A stretch of DNA of 64,000 nt, taken from contig JAICQQ010000004.1 of assembly GCA_025937785.1 (NCBI GenBank), forward strand, positions 62,001-126,000. Direction: 5' to 3'. The position numbers and the translations under genes are program-made. Positions 1 through 8,282 of the stretch are shown here, piece by piece (within the stretch, counting starts at the first letter, position 1; each line of letters starts with the position of its first letter). Source of the DNA: Polyangiaceae bacterium. GTDB taxonomy: Bacteria > Myxococcota_A > Polyangia > Polyangiales > Polyangiaceae. A model generated the notes under the pieces. That model searched no databases. It was not told the origin of the DNA and saw only the letters and a program-made list of their open reading frames with translations.

Positions 1-485
1 TCGTCGAAGAGGAACACCTGAGGCTGCCGCACGATCGCCCGCCCCATCGCCACACGCTGCTGTTCGCCGCCGCTGAGCTCCGCCGGCACCCGCTCCAAGA
101 GCGGCGTGATATTCAAGAGCTCCGCTGCATCCCGCACCGCTCGCTCGCGTTCGGCGGCAGGCACTTTGCGCATCTTCAGCGGAAACTCCATGATTTGCCG
201 CGCGGTCATGTGCGGGTACAGGGCGAAGCCCTGAAACACCATCGCGACGTCGCGTGCCTGGGGCGGCAGGGCGACGACGTCCTTGCCCCCGATGCGAATG
301 GCACCGGAATCAGGGCGCTCGAGCCCGGCGATCATGCGCAGCGTCGTGCTCTTGCCGCACCCCGAAGGCCCCACCAGGCTCACGACTTCACCGGCCTCGA
401 CGGCGAGTGACAAGCCGTCCACCGCGGGGCGGGGCGCTCCAGAGAATTGCCGGATCAACGCTTCGAGCTCGACGGAGGACGCCAT
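1..485 (-). CDS. Sugar-type ABC transporter ATP-binding protein (3' part cut by window edge)
   Basis: This is the ATPase subunit of an ABC importer, most like the MalK/UgpC (CUT1 carbohydrate) group, and it would act at the inner face of the cytoplasmic membrane. About 161 codons are visible, starting from ATG at 485. Walker A (GPSGCGKST) lies at residues 39-47, the Q-loop (VFQGFALYPHM) around Gln85, the signature LSGGEQQ at 137-143, and Walker B (VFLFD) ends at the window edge. The C-terminal regulatory domain that separates MalK-like from other ATPases is outside the window, so the substrate cannot be told. No permease or binding protein is visible. It is divergent from the SUMF-like gene that starts 90 bases away. 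Confidence 0.9.
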   Translation of the reverse strand, partial: MASSVELEALIRQFSGAPRPAVDGLSLAVEAGEVVSLVGPSGCGKSTTLRMIAGLERPDSGAIRIGGKDVVALPPQARDVAMVFQGFALYPHMTARQIMEFPLKMRKVPAAERERAVRDAAELLNITPLLERVPAELSGGEQQRVAMGRAIVRQPQVFLFD

Positions 486-575
486 ACGGGTGCTGAAAAA
501 CGAAGAAGGGGCGAGCCCCGAGGAGCGCCGAGCAACGCTTGGCGAATCAGTCCCTCCTAGCGTAGTACAGGGACC

Positions 576-1835
576 TTGACGAATTCGTGGCAGAACCCGG
601 TGTACCTGGGGACCGCGCTCTTGCTTTTGGGGCAATGCCAGGCCTGCCAGTCCGGGCAACCCGCCGACCGAAGCGCAAAGCCGGCGCCCACTGCGCCTGC
701 GCCGCCAGCGAGCAGTCGCCCTCTGCTGCCGGTAGCCTCAGCACCCCCTCTGCCTGCTTCAGCCGCGAGCCCGGCCCCCGGGACGGCGTGCGCGGCGCGC
801 ATGCGGCGCATCCCCGGCGGAGAGTTCTGGGTGGGCGGCACGTTCAACGATGACGAAGGCCCGCTGTTCCTTGCAGACGTTGCTGACTTTTGCCTCGACG
901 AGACGGAGGTGACGCTCGCGAGCTACCACGAGTGCGTGGCCGCGGGCGCGTGCAGCCGCGCGGGCAAAGAGCGAGTCACGTGCTCCGAGTCGCGGGCGGC
1001 GTCGCGCGCCAACCATCCCGTCAACTGCGTCGACTTCCGCCAAGCCGAGAGCTACTGCCGTTGGCGTGACGCACGTCTGCCGAGCGAGGTGGAGTGGGAA
1101 TATGCGGCGCGGGGCGGCAGCAAGTACTACGACTACTCGTGGGGGAACGAAGAGCCCGATGGGCACGCCTGCTGGAAGCAAGGCCAGGCCTGCGCCGTCA
1201 AGAGCTTCGCGCCTGGCGCCTTCGGCTTGTATGACATGACCGGCAACGTCTGGGAGTGGACCAGCGACTGGTATGGACCGTACCCGTGGTCGCGCCTCGA
1301 GGGTCACGCCCGCGTCTATCGGGGCGGCAGCTGGAGCCGTCGGTTCGTCAAATGGATGCGTCCCCAGTTGCGCAACCGCTACCCCGAATGGGAGTCAGGA
1401 TCGCACCTTGGGTTTCGCTGTGCAGCGACGCCGCCGCGCGTCAATTGTGCGCGCGACCCCAACCACCCGGATCGCTGTTTGCGCGTCGTCAAGGATGTCC
1501 GTTGCAGCAAAGGCAAGAGCTTCAATGGGGCCCGCTGCGCGGCGCCGGGAGAACCCCGCTGCAGCCAGGGCTTCGAGGAGCGAGCGGGCCACGGCTGCGT
1601 TCGATCCGGCGCCGCCCCCGATACGCAAGTCCTCAAAAACGTGGCGGATACACAGGGGGTCGTGGGTGTGCGGTCGCCGGAGTTTGACGAGGACTGCTCG
1701 ACCAACTATCTCGGGCGTCCGCGCGCTTTTCGCTACACCGGTGGCGATCACCACGGGCGCAACGCCGTCAGTCGGAACGTAGGATGCAAGAATCGAGACG
1801 TCGGAGCCGGATGGAACTCGTGCTGCTGCCCCTGA
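576..1835 (+). CDS. SUMF/FGE-fold lipoprotein with Cys-rich C-terminal region
   Basis: A probable exported protein of 419 residues. A short hydrophobic segment (about 9-19) is followed by Cys21 and Cys24, suggesting a lipoprotein signal, although the lipobox is poor. An Ala/Pro-rich linker reaches residue 75. The formylglycine-generating-enzyme (SUMF1) fold spans about 77-283, with the family landmarks RLPSEVEWEYAARGG, GNVWEW, RGGSW and GFRC. The two catalytic Cys of true FGE, expected just after RGGSW, are replaced by Arg255 and Trp260, so it is unlikely to oxidise sulfatases. Residues 285-419 are Cys-rich and end in SCCCP. The start is TTG at 576; GTG at 600 is an alternative. Its 3' end overlaps the next gene by 52 bases. 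Confidence 0.8.
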   Translation: MTNSWQNPVYLGTALLLLGQCQACQSGQPADRSAKPAPTAPAPPASSRPLLPVASAPPLPASAASPAPGTACAARMRRIPGGEFWVGGTFNDDEGPLFLADVADFCLDETEVTLASYHECVAAGACSRAGKERVTCSESRAASRANHPVNCVDFRQAESYCRWRDARLPSEVEWEYAARGGSKYYDYSWGNEEPDGHACWKQGQACAVKSFAPGAFGLYDMTGNVWEWTSDWYGPYPWSRLEGHARVYRGGSWSRRFVKWMRPQLRNRYPEWESGSHLGFRCAATPPRVNCARDPNHPDRCLRVVKDVRCSKGKSFNGARCAAPGEPRCSQGFEERAGHGCVRSGAAPDTQVLKNVADTQGVVGVRSPEFDEDCSTNYLGRPRAFRYTGGDHHGRNAVSRNVGCKNRDVGAGWNSCCCP

Positions 1836-2596
1836 GTGCGGCCTGCACGCTGGCGCTCTCGTGCAGTTCCTGGCTCGGAGCCAGCGAGCCGACGACGCAG
1901 CAGGCGACAGAGGGGGAAACGCCGGATACAGCGGTACTGGTCGCGGCTCCTGACGGAACTCCGCGGGCCATGCGGGGCACGGGGCCGAGCGTGCGGTCGA
2001 TCGACAAGAGCCGCCACACGCCCATCGCGACCGCCAACGCGACCCCACCCAACCTCCCTGCGCTGCCGCAGGGGACCACGGTGCTGCACGTCGGCGATTC
2101 GTTCGCCGGCGCATTGGGCATTCCTCTGAACAAGCACCTCAAAGACGCCGGGGTGCGTGGCGTGCTCAAGTACCGGACAGCCAGCTTCATCGTCGAGTGG
2201 GCCCACCAGCCCGCGCTCGACACGTACTTGAGTCAGTATCACCCCGATCTGGTTCTGATCACGCTCGGCGCGAACGAGCTCGAGATCGAGGAGCCGGAGC
2301 GACGGATTCCGGCGATCCGAAAGATCGTCGACAAGGTCGGCGACCGACCCTGCGTCTGGGTCGGCGTACCGCTCTGGTCGGACGAGCACAACGGCCTCAT
2401 GGACATCGTGCGCGACAATGCAGCCCCTTGCCGGTTCATGGACTCGGCCGCATTGTTTCCCGACATGCCGCGGGCCCACGACCGGATCCATCCCACGATG
2501 CAAGCTCGGGAAGACTGGGCGGTGCGCGTCCTGTCGTGGTTGGCCCGGCAGCGCCGCCCTACCGAAAGGCAGGCGTGGGAGCTGGCCCGCCCGTAA
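1784..2596 (+). CDS. SGNH/GDSL-type hydrolase, putative lipoprotein
   Basis: A 270-residue exported hydrolase of the SGNH superfamily (esterase/acyltransferase fold). The N-terminus has a basic stretch (RRRSR), a hydrophobic core and Cys near residue 27, consistent with a lipoprotein signal. Block I is VLHVGDSF with the nucleophile Ser; block III is LITLGANE, with Glu after GAN instead of the usual Asp; block V is DRIHP with the catalytic Asp-x-x-His. It resembles DUF459-like proteins that modify cell-surface glycans, but the substrate is unknown. It overlaps the preceding SUMF-like gene in another frame, so the two are probably co-translated. ATG at 1811 is a possible later start with a better Shine-Dalgarno sequence, but it would lose the basic n-region. 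Confidence 0.75.
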   Translation: MQESRRRSRMELVLLPLSAACTLALSCSSWLGASEPTTQQATEGETPDTAVLVAAPDGTPRAMRGTGPSVRSIDKSRHTPIATANATPPNLPALPQGTTVLHVGDSFAGALGIPLNKHLKDAGVRGVLKYRTASFIVEWAHQPALDTYLSQYHPDLVLITLGANELEIEEPERRIPAIRKIVDKVGDRPCVWVGVPLWSDEHNGLMDIVRDNAAPCRFMDSAALFPDMPRAHDRIHPTMQAREDWAVRVLSWLARQRRPTERQAWELARP

Positions 2597-2704
2597 CTCT
2601 ATGGAAGTCCTTGGGTCGCTCGGCTCGAAAATGGTAGTGAGGCTCGACAAGCCACGGAGGCGACTCCAGACTTGGTGCCTCTCTTCCAGGTTATTAGGTG
2701 CCCG

Positions 2705-3766
2705 ATGACAATCACCATGGTCAAGAAACGCCTGGCCAACGGCGGCGCGTGCAGGAAGTGCGACCAAGCCGAAGACATGCTGAAGACCCGACAGCTGTGG
2801 GACAAGATCGGTCGGGTCGCGTGGGCGGACGAGACCAACCCGGATTCGGAAGGAAACCGTTTGGCCCGTGAGCACGGGGTCGAGCTCGCACCGTTCTTCA
2901 TCATCGAAGACAACGGCGACACCAAAGTGTACACCAGCACGGTGAAATTCGCGAAAGACCTGGCCGCGCTGAACGGGTCGGCGCCGGTGTCGGCAGAAGC
3001 CCCGGCTCGCGCCACGCCGGCGTTCAACGATCCTTCGGTGGTGCGCTACCAGATTCCGGCGGACGGGCTCGAGCGCGTCCCCCCCCGCGACGTGGTGAAA
3101 CAAGCGTTGCTGGCGTTCGGCGAAAAGTGCGGCATCGCGTTCAGCGGAGCCGAAGATGTGGTGCTGATCGACATGGCTCTGAAGACGGGGTTGCCGTTTT
3201 CGGTTTTCTCCATCGATACCGGCCGCCTCCACCCCGAGACTTACCGCTTCCTCGACAAGGTGCGCGAGCACTACGGCATCGACATCCACGTGGTCACGCC
3301 CGAACCGCTCCCGGTCGAAGCGCTGGTCCGAAAAAAGGGGCTCTACAGCTTCTATCAAGACGGCCACCAGGAGTGCTGCGAAGTCCGCAAAGTGAGCTCG
3401 CTGCGCCGCGTGCTGCGGGGCTACGAAGCCTGGATGACCGGGCAGCGCCGCGATCAAAGTCCGACGCGTACCGACCTGGCGGTCGTCGCGTGGGACACCA
3501 CCCAGCAGCGGAGCCCCGGCGAGCTCGCCAAGTTCAATCCGCTCGCCACCTGGAGCCTCAGCGAAACCTGGGACTACATCCGCGCCAACGGTGTCCCCAC
3601 CAACGAACTGCACGAGCGCGGCTTCATCTCGATCGGCTGCGAGCCTTGCACGCGTGCCACGCGCCCCGGCGAACACGAACGCGCAGGCCGCTGGTGGTGG
3701 GAAGACGCCACCAAGCGTGAGTGCGGCCTGCACGTCCCCCACGTCGACCGCGGCGCGGGTATCTGA
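2705..3766 (+). CDS. cysH: Adenylyl-sulfate (APS) reductase, 4Fe-4S type, with N-terminal thioredoxin-like domain
   Basis: Reduces activated sulfate (APS) to sulfite in assimilatory sulfur metabolism in the cytoplasm. The CysH domain covers about residues 115-345. The iron-sulfur ligands are Cys224-Cys225 and Cys312-x-x-Cys315, the pattern of 4Fe-4S APS reductases rather than PAPS reductases, and the catalytic Cys is Cys340 in RECGLH. Residues 1-90 form an extra domain with Cys16-x-x-Cys19 (ACRKC), like a thioredoxin or glutaredoxin; this may serve as a built-in reductant (inference). ATG at 2705 is chosen because AGGTG sits 5 bases upstream; an in-frame start at 2672 lacks that support. No ATP sulfurylase or sulfite reductase gene is nearby. 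Its stop abuts the convergent hydrolase gene. Confidence 0.92.
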   Translation: MTITMVKKRLANGGACRKCDQAEDMLKTRQLWDKIGRVAWADETNPDSEGNRLAREHGVELAPFFIIEDNGDTKVYTSTVKFAKDLAALNGSAPVSAEAPARATPAFNDPSVVRYQIPADGLERVPPRDVVKQALLAFGEKCGIAFSGAEDVVLIDMALKTGLPFSVFSIDTGRLHPETYRFLDKVREHYGIDIHVVTPEPLPVEALVRKKGLYSFYQDGHQECCEVRKVSSLRRVLRGYEAWMTGQRRDQSPTRTDLAVVAWDTTQQRSPGELAKFNPLATWSLSETWDYIRANGVPTNELHERGFISIGCEPCTRATRPGEHERAGRWWWEDATKRECGLHVPHVDRGAGI

Positions 3767-4582
3767 CTACTTCGCGAGACCGTCGCGCAGCAGGGCCACG
3801 AGCCCCGTCGGGTTGTCGACGTGCAGCCAGTGGCCGGCGTCGGGCAGCGTGTAGCGGTGCACCTGGCGCTGATCGGCGCGAGCGCCGAGGCGCGCACGGG
3901 CTTCGTCGTCGAGGCGCCGGCTGCGCTCGGCGACGACGAGGTGTACCTCCAGATTCGGGGGAGGGTGCTCCACGACTGGCCAGAGGTCGCGCCGAAAGTA
4001 GTCGGCGAGCAGCTCGCTGACCGCAGGTAGGTCCAGGCGGAACCAGTAGCGCTCGCTCTCGCGCACGAGGTTCTGGCTGAGCCAGTTGGCGATCCCGAGG
4101 GAGAGGTCGCGCTCGATCAGGGCATCGACGAAGGCCTCGCGCGTGTCGAAATCGCGACCTACGGCCTCGAGCGTGCGAAGCACGCGGATGACCTCGTGAT
4201 CATCGCCCGGGGTGTGGGCTCCCGGGTACGAGTCGAGCACCCACACTTGCTGGAGGCTCGCGGGCGGCTGTTCGGCGAAGGTGAGCGCGACCTTGCCGCC
4301 GAACGAATGACCGATGACGGCAGCCGGGCTCAGCGCGAGCGAGCGGGTCAGCTCGGCCAGATCCTGCGCGCACGCCGCGAGCGTGTGCGGTGGGGGAGCG
4401 TCCAGGGATCGGCCGTGCAATCTGAGGTCGACGAGCACGAAACGCCACTCGGGTCGCTCGGCGGCCAGCGACTTCATCAGACTTCTGAAGTTACTGCCGC
4501 TGCCGAAGACGCCGTGTAGCACCAGCGCGACGCGCGGGGCCGCGGCATTGCCGACGCTGGCATGGTGCAGGACGAAGGTCAT
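3767..4582 (-). CDS. Alpha/beta hydrolase (YbfF-like esterase)
   Basis: A 271-residue cytoplasmic alpha/beta hydrolase. The oxyanion-side motif is LHGVFGSG (about 22-29), the nucleophile elbow is GHSFGG with Ser93, and the catalytic His is in GHWLHVDNP near the C-terminus. Overall order and length fit the YbfF/abhydrolase-11 group of short-chain acyl-CoA or carboxyl esterases; the true substrate is unknown. ATG at 4582 is preferred because homologous proteins start close to the first strand and the upstream 24 codons are rich in Arg/Pro. Its stop codon is directly adjacent to that of cysH on the other strand, with no room for a separate terminator. Confidence 0.85.
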   Translation of the reverse strand: MTFVLHHASVGNAAAPRVALVLHGVFGSGSNFRSLMKSLAAERPEWRFVLVDLRLHGRSLDAPPPHTLAACAQDLAELTRSLALSPAAVIGHSFGGKVALTFAEQPPASLQQVWVLDSYPGAHTPGDDHEVIRVLRTLEAVGRDFDTREAFVDALIERDLSLGIANWLSQNLVRESERYWFRLDLPAVSELLADYFRRDLWPVVEHPPPNLEVHLVVAERSRRLDDEARARLGARADQRQVHRYTLPDAGHWLHVDNPTGLVALLRDGLAK

Positions 4583-4650
4583 GCCGACAGCCTTAGTGCG
4601 AGTCTTCGTCGCGGGCGACTCGAAACGTCGGCCCGGTCGAGGACAGGTGC

Positions 4651-5118
4651 TCACTCCTTGATTCTGACGATCATGTCGACTTCGACGCTTGCGCCGAGTG
4701 GCAGTCCCGCTACACCCATCGCTGAGCGCGCATGGCGTCCGGCCTCGCCCAAGACGGCCACCAAGAGCTCGGAGGCACCGTTGATCACGACGTGTTGCTG
4801 GGTGAAGTCGGGATCACTGCTTACGTAACCACCGACCCTGAGCACGCGCTCTACGCGCTCGAGGGAGCCCAGCTCATGGGCCAGAACCCTGAGCAGATTG
4901 GCGGCACACAGCGCTGCGGCTCGTTGTGCCTCCGCGACGGGCAACTGCGACGGCACATTGCCGGAGAATGCGAGCTGTTGGCCACCGTCGAGGGGTATCG
5001 CCCCGGAAAGGTATCCGATGGATCCATCGATCACGAGCGGTCGATAGCTCGCGGCCGGCGTGGGGAGTCGATCCAGAGGGAAGCCCAGGGCTTCCAACTT
5101 CTGCGCGCGTTCGCTCAT
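4651..5118 (-). CDS. RidA/YjgF/YER057c/UK114 family protein
   Basis: A 155-residue member of the RidA (Rid) family, whose founding members hydrolyse reactive enamine/imine intermediates formed by PLP enzymes. The C-terminal part has the family pattern with the substrate-carboxylate-binding Arg (ARSAMGVAGLPLGASVEVDM). It is longer at the N-terminus than classical RidA (about 130 residues), as in the subgroup beginning with a SERAQKLEALG-like stretch. ATG at 5118 is chosen because residues before it (ending PSSGTFAC) look non-coding. It lies upstream of the alpha/beta hydrolase with 68 bases between them and may be co-transcribed. Confidence 0.85.
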   Translation of the reverse strand: MSERAQKLEALGFPLDRLPTPAASYRPLVIDGSIGYLSGAIPLDGGQQLAFSGNVPSQLPVAEAQRAAALCAANLLRVLAHELGSLERVERVLRVGGYVSSDPDFTQQHVVINGASELLVAVLGEAGRHARSAMGVAGLPLGASVEVDMIVRIKE

Positions 5119-5316
5119 GCATGCGAAGGTACCAGAGCTCGGCGTTGCTGACGCGCGGCAACGTTTGGTCCGAGAGCCGAGCCTTTTTCGAGTCTCCGCA
5201 CACACCTTCGCACCCGTTCGCTCACGTTCAGCGCTGGTTGCATGATGCGATTCGACGATGGTCACGAGCGACTTCGGGGGCTGCCTCGCGGGAGCGCGTG
5301 CGCTATGGTTCGCAGC
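5119..5316. other. Divergent intergenic region with a hairpin
   Basis: This 198-base spacer separates the leftward RidA gene from a rightward hypothetical gene and should hold both promoters. A 6-bp inverted repeat (CGTTGC at 5143-5148, GCAACG at 5158-5163, 9-base loop) lies 25 bases upstream of the RidA start and could be an operator or a leader hairpin. I found no convincing -35/-10 pair. Confidence 0.3.
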
Positions 5317-5724
5317 ATGGGTAGTTCAACGGACGAACTGTTCGCGCTCTTGGGGGACTTGAAAACACATTGGCCCAAAGGCGGTTGGAGCTGGGACTAT
5401 CGCTTCAGTACCGTCGCGTCCTCGTTCCACGTAGACCTTACGAAAGAGGCTGAAAAGGCAGTTCTAAAGTTCATGCCCAGCGAGTGGAACTATCGCTCGA
5501 TCGCCAGTGCGCCACCGACGGTTCGCGAAGTAGTCGAAGCAGCGGGCGGCGTACGTACCGACCAACGGGTCTTCGCAACGGCGCAGAGCGGGCGCCTCTT
5601 GGCTTACGGGTTGTGGTGGCCCTGGGGCGACGAGATCACCATCTCGCTGCGCGTGGGCCTCGCAGGTTACGTGAGCGACAGCGATCAAGGGCGGTTGCAA
5701 GAGTTGTTCAACGCGCTCAGCTGA
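5317..5724 (+). CDS. Conserved-looking hypothetical protein (135 aa)
   Basis: I do not recognise this protein. It is 135 residues, without signal peptide or membrane segment, so it is probably cytoplasmic. The pattern of alternating hydrophobic residues, with Trp-rich stretches (GGWSWDYRF, LLAYGLWWPWGDEITISLRVGL), suggests a compact alpha/beta fold. The amino-acid composition looks genuine rather than random. ATG at 5317 is used; an in-frame ATG at 5242 would add 25 residues with Arg/Gly-rich content. It stands alone between the RidA gene and the fibro-slime gene, with a convergent neighbour 35 bases downstream. Confidence 0.55.
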   Translation: MGSSTDELFALLGDLKTHWPKGGWSWDYRFSTVASSFHVDLTKEAEKAVLKFMPSEWNYRSIASAPPTVREVVEAAGGVRTDQRVFATAQSGRLLAYGLWWPWGDEITISLRVGLAGYVSDSDQGRLQELFNALS

Positions 5725-5759
5725 GTCCGACCCGATCGACGGTCGGCGCTTGCGCTGCG

Positions 5760-6599
5760 CTACTTGATGATGATGTCGCAGCGCTGCAGATCGAGCGACG
5801 TCTCGATCCTGAAGTTCGACTGGGTCACGTGACGTTCCGCGAAGAAGAAATCGAGCGGGTAGGTCTCGCCCGGCACCAGGTCGGGGAGGCGTTCGTGGAC
5901 GTTCACGACCTGTTCTTCGGCCTCGTGCACACCTCCGAGATCGACGACGAGCTCGTTGTCGATGAAGGTGAAGACGTCGTCGTCACCGCGGAAAGAGAAG
6001 GTTTGGTCGCGCTTCTTGTCGCCGTCGTAGCGAAACACGGTGTGAAGCTCGAGCGTGAAGTGAAAGTTGTGCGGCACGCCTTGGTCGTCGATGCCTGACC
6101 AATCGCCGAAGCCCTTGCCATCCGCAGGAAAGAACGCAGCGCTCTCGAAGCGCCAGCGACCCGGTGCTACCTCTTCCATCACCAGCGGTACCTCGAAGCC
6201 GACGTTCACTCCCTCGACGTCGTTGTACCACTGCCAAAAGTTCTCGGCCGTGGTCGTCGTGGGCGTGGCACGATTGAAGATCGGCTTGCGGTCGGCCCCC
6301 AACAAAGTCTTCACGATGCCTGTTTCGACGTCGCCGCTGTAGGCAGCGTGATCGCGTCCGAAGCGCTCCATGTCGGGATGGCTTTCGCGAAAGTCGCGCA
6401 CGTAGGCGAGCACGACACCGTTGCACGAGTCCTCGCCGCCACGACTCCCCGAGGTCGCATCCGCGGAGCCAGCGGCTCCGCCTGTCGCAGTCGTGGTGGG
6501 CTCGTCATCCAGATCCGGGTGGGCGAGCGTTTGCGCGGTGCAGCCCGCCAGCACCAGCGCCAGGACCCCACCCGCAATCAGGCCGTTAGGTCGCGTCAT
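5760..6599 (-). CDS. Fibro-slime domain lipoprotein
   Basis: An exported lipoprotein of 279 residues carrying a fibro-slime domain, a fold named from Dictyostelium surface proteins and common in myxobacterial secreted proteins. A lipoprotein signal ends in LAGC (Cys near residue 20), followed by a Thr/Ala/Gly linker. The domain covers about 60-275, with the hallmark segment FSFRGDDDVFTFIDNELVVD followed by DFFFAERH near the end. The Asp-rich loop suggests calcium or carbohydrate binding, as in related PA14-like domains (inference). ATG at 6599 is used; GTG at 6605 is also in frame. An 18-bp palindrome lies about 120 bases upstream. Confidence 0.82.
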   Translation of the reverse strand: MTRPNGLIAGGVLALVLAGCTAQTLAHPDLDDEPTTTATGGAAGSADATSGSRGGEDSCNGVVLAYVRDFRESHPDMERFGRDHAAYSGDVETGIVKTLLGADRKPIFNRATPTTTTAENFWQWYNDVEGVNVGFEVPLVMEEVAPGRWRFESAAFFPADGKGFGDWSGIDDQGVPHNFHFTLELHTVFRYDGDKKRDQTFSFRGDDDVFTFIDNELVVDLGGVHEAEEQVVNVHERLPDLVPGETYPLDFFFAERHVTQSNFRIETSLDLQRCDIIIK

Positions 6600-6718
6600 G
6601 ACCACGGATTTCCGTCAGGCGGCCGCAAGGCCAAGCGAGATTGAGTCAGCACCGCGAGTGGCAGCGTTAGCCCAGCTGCGGGGCAGGGTACCAAGCATAA
6701 GCATGACTGTAGTGTTAC

Positions 6719-6736
6719 CGCATTCGATCGAATGCG
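6719..6736. promoter_or_regulatory. 18-bp perfect palindrome, candidate operator
   Basis: CGCATTCGATCGAATGCG reads identically on both strands. It lies between the stop of the DUF362 gene (6771) and the start of the fibro-slime gene (6599), so a role as an operator for the latter is plausible. A separate GC-rich hairpin (7-bp stem CCCGCCC/GGGCGGG, 3-base loop) follows at about 6743-6760 and may end the DUF362 transcript; neither has a T-run. Confidence 0.4.
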
Positions 6737-6770
6737 CAACGCCCCGCCCACCGGGCGGGCGCCGCCAACT

Positions 6771-8282
6771 TCACGAAGCAGGCAGAACCGGCGCGGCGGC
6801 ACCCCTGGGTGCCGGCGTGCCTGCGTGCTGGTAGGCGTGGCCCGTCAAGCGCCGCTGCAGGGTCCCTGCTCGCCAGCTCGCGTAATGCTTCGCGAACGGG
6901 AGCGCCAGATTGCTGGTGAGATAGGGATTCGGCAACTTACCCAGTTCCGCCAGGATCAGCATCAGATCGGCGACGCTGACAGGACATCCCTCGAGGCGCA
7001 GGTAAGGTCGATGCTTCGCTGCACGGATTTCGCCAAGGGTGGTCAGCATCTTTTTGAAGATGTCCTGGTGAACCGCGTGGCGAGGCTCGACCGCCCTCCG
7101 CTCGCGATACAGGCTTTCGAGCTTCACGAGCTGGTCGCCGACCGTGCCCTCGAAGGTCGCACAATCCCCGACGAAGATGACCTTTTCGCCGTACGCGGCC
7201 TCGATCGGGCCGCGGTAGTCGCCGAAAACGAAGTGCAAACGGGGCATGTGGAGCTCGGCTTGGGCGTCGAACCGGCGCAACACTTCCATTGCCTCTTCGA
7301 GCGCACCAGGACAGCCCCCCGAACAAGTTTGGTCCGCGGATTGTCCGGGGGCCGGGCCCGCGTACGCCGAGACGCGCGTCCCCTCGAAGAACTTGTCGAC
7401 GCGCACCAGTCCAACTCGGAACCCGTGCGCACGCTCTCGGGCCTCCGCGAGCGAGACGTCTCCGCTGAGCGCGATCCGATCCAGCTCGACGGGTCCAAAG
7501 CCGTCCTCGTGCGCGAAACGAATGTGGTCGATCGCGCGCGGATCGAGGCCCAGAATGCGGGAGCACACGCTATCGACCGCCACCTGGTTGTTGCCCATCA
7601 CGATCAGGTTCAACTGGCGCGGCGTGGGCGCCAGCATCGTCGAGCCCTCGCCGGCGACGATGGCGTCGATCGCAATGAACTGGGGCTGGATCACGTGCTG
7701 CAGATCGGCCACCTTGCGGCTCAGCGCTTGATCATGATCGACCATGCGATGCCGGTCGTCTTGCAGGCCGATGTAGTTCTTCATGGAGAACGTCACGGTG
7801 GTCCAGGGGTGCGACTTGAACTTGGGAATGTTGACGAAGAAGTCGGCACTGGCGACGGGCTCGGGCACGAACACGTAGTCGCGCAAGCGACGCGCGTGCG
7901 TATACGGGACCTCGACCTGGGTCACCTCGTCGAAACAGTAGCGTTTGACCTCCAGCCGCTCCAGCATCTCGCTGTAGCCGCTTTCTTCATACACGAAGCG
8001 CGTGGGAATCGTGATGGCGCAGCGTTCCCCGACCGCCAACTCGCGGACGCGGCCCGAAGCTCGCTCGCGCAGCGCCGCCAGCACGCCCTCGGCGAACTCG
8101 ACCCGGGTCCACGCGGGATCGAAGCGCGGACCGGCGATCACGAGGTTCGGCTTCACCAACGTCCGCCCGAACGGCGCTAGTCCAAGCTCGTCGAGTCCTT
8201 CGCCGATGACGCCCTGAATGAGCTTCGGGTCGTAGCGATCGGCGTGCCGGAGAATGACGCGGGCGTCCTGGGCCGGGTGCAT
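6771..8282 (-). CDS. DUF362 domain protein
   Basis: A 503-residue protein of the DUF362 family, whose biochemical function is not established; members are found in anaerobic and metal/redox contexts, often with ferredoxin domains. The recognisable block is NIPKFKSHPWTTVTFSMKNY with the following GLQDD (about residues 150-180), plus VKPNL near residue 45. Unlike many relatives there is no clear CxxCxxCxxxC cluster. The only clustered Cys pair is TCSGGC in the middle, which also appears beside a Gly-rich stretch. The last 40 residues are Ala/Pro-rich. ATG at 8282 is used; in-frame codons upstream of it look non-coding. The fibro-slime gene follows 171 bases downstream on the same strand. Confidence 0.8.
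   Translation of the reverse strand: MHPAQDARVILRHADRYDPKLIQGVIGEGLDELGLAPFGRTLVKPNLVIAGPRFDPAWTRVEFAEGVLAALRERASGRVRELAVGERCAITIPTRFVYEESGYSEMLERLEVKRYCFDEVTQVEVPYTHARRLRDYVFVPEPVASADFFVNIPKFKSHPWTTVTFSMKNYIGLQDDRHRMVDHDQALSRKVADLQHVIQPQFIAIDAIVAGEGSTMLAPTPRQLNLIVMGNNQVAVDSVCSRILGLDPRAIDHIRFAHEDGFGPVELDRIALSGDVSLAEARERAHGFRVGLVRVDKFFEGTRVSAYAGPAPGQSADQTCSGGCPGALEEAMEVLRRFDAQAELHMPRLHFVFGDYRGPIEAAYGEKVIFVGDCATFEGTVGDQLVKLESLYRERRAVEPRHAVHQDIFKKMLTTLGEIRAAKHRPYLRLEGCPVSVADLMLILAELGKLPNPYLTSNLALPFAKHYASWRAGTLQRRLTGHAYQHAGTPAPRGAAAPVLPAS

Noticed and set aside
1748-3742. A 664-codon open frame on the minus strand across the SGNH hydrolase and cysH genes
   Set aside because: It is antisense to two genes with clear motifs on the plus strand, and its composition is rich in Arg, His and Val as expected of shadow frames in GC-rich DNA.
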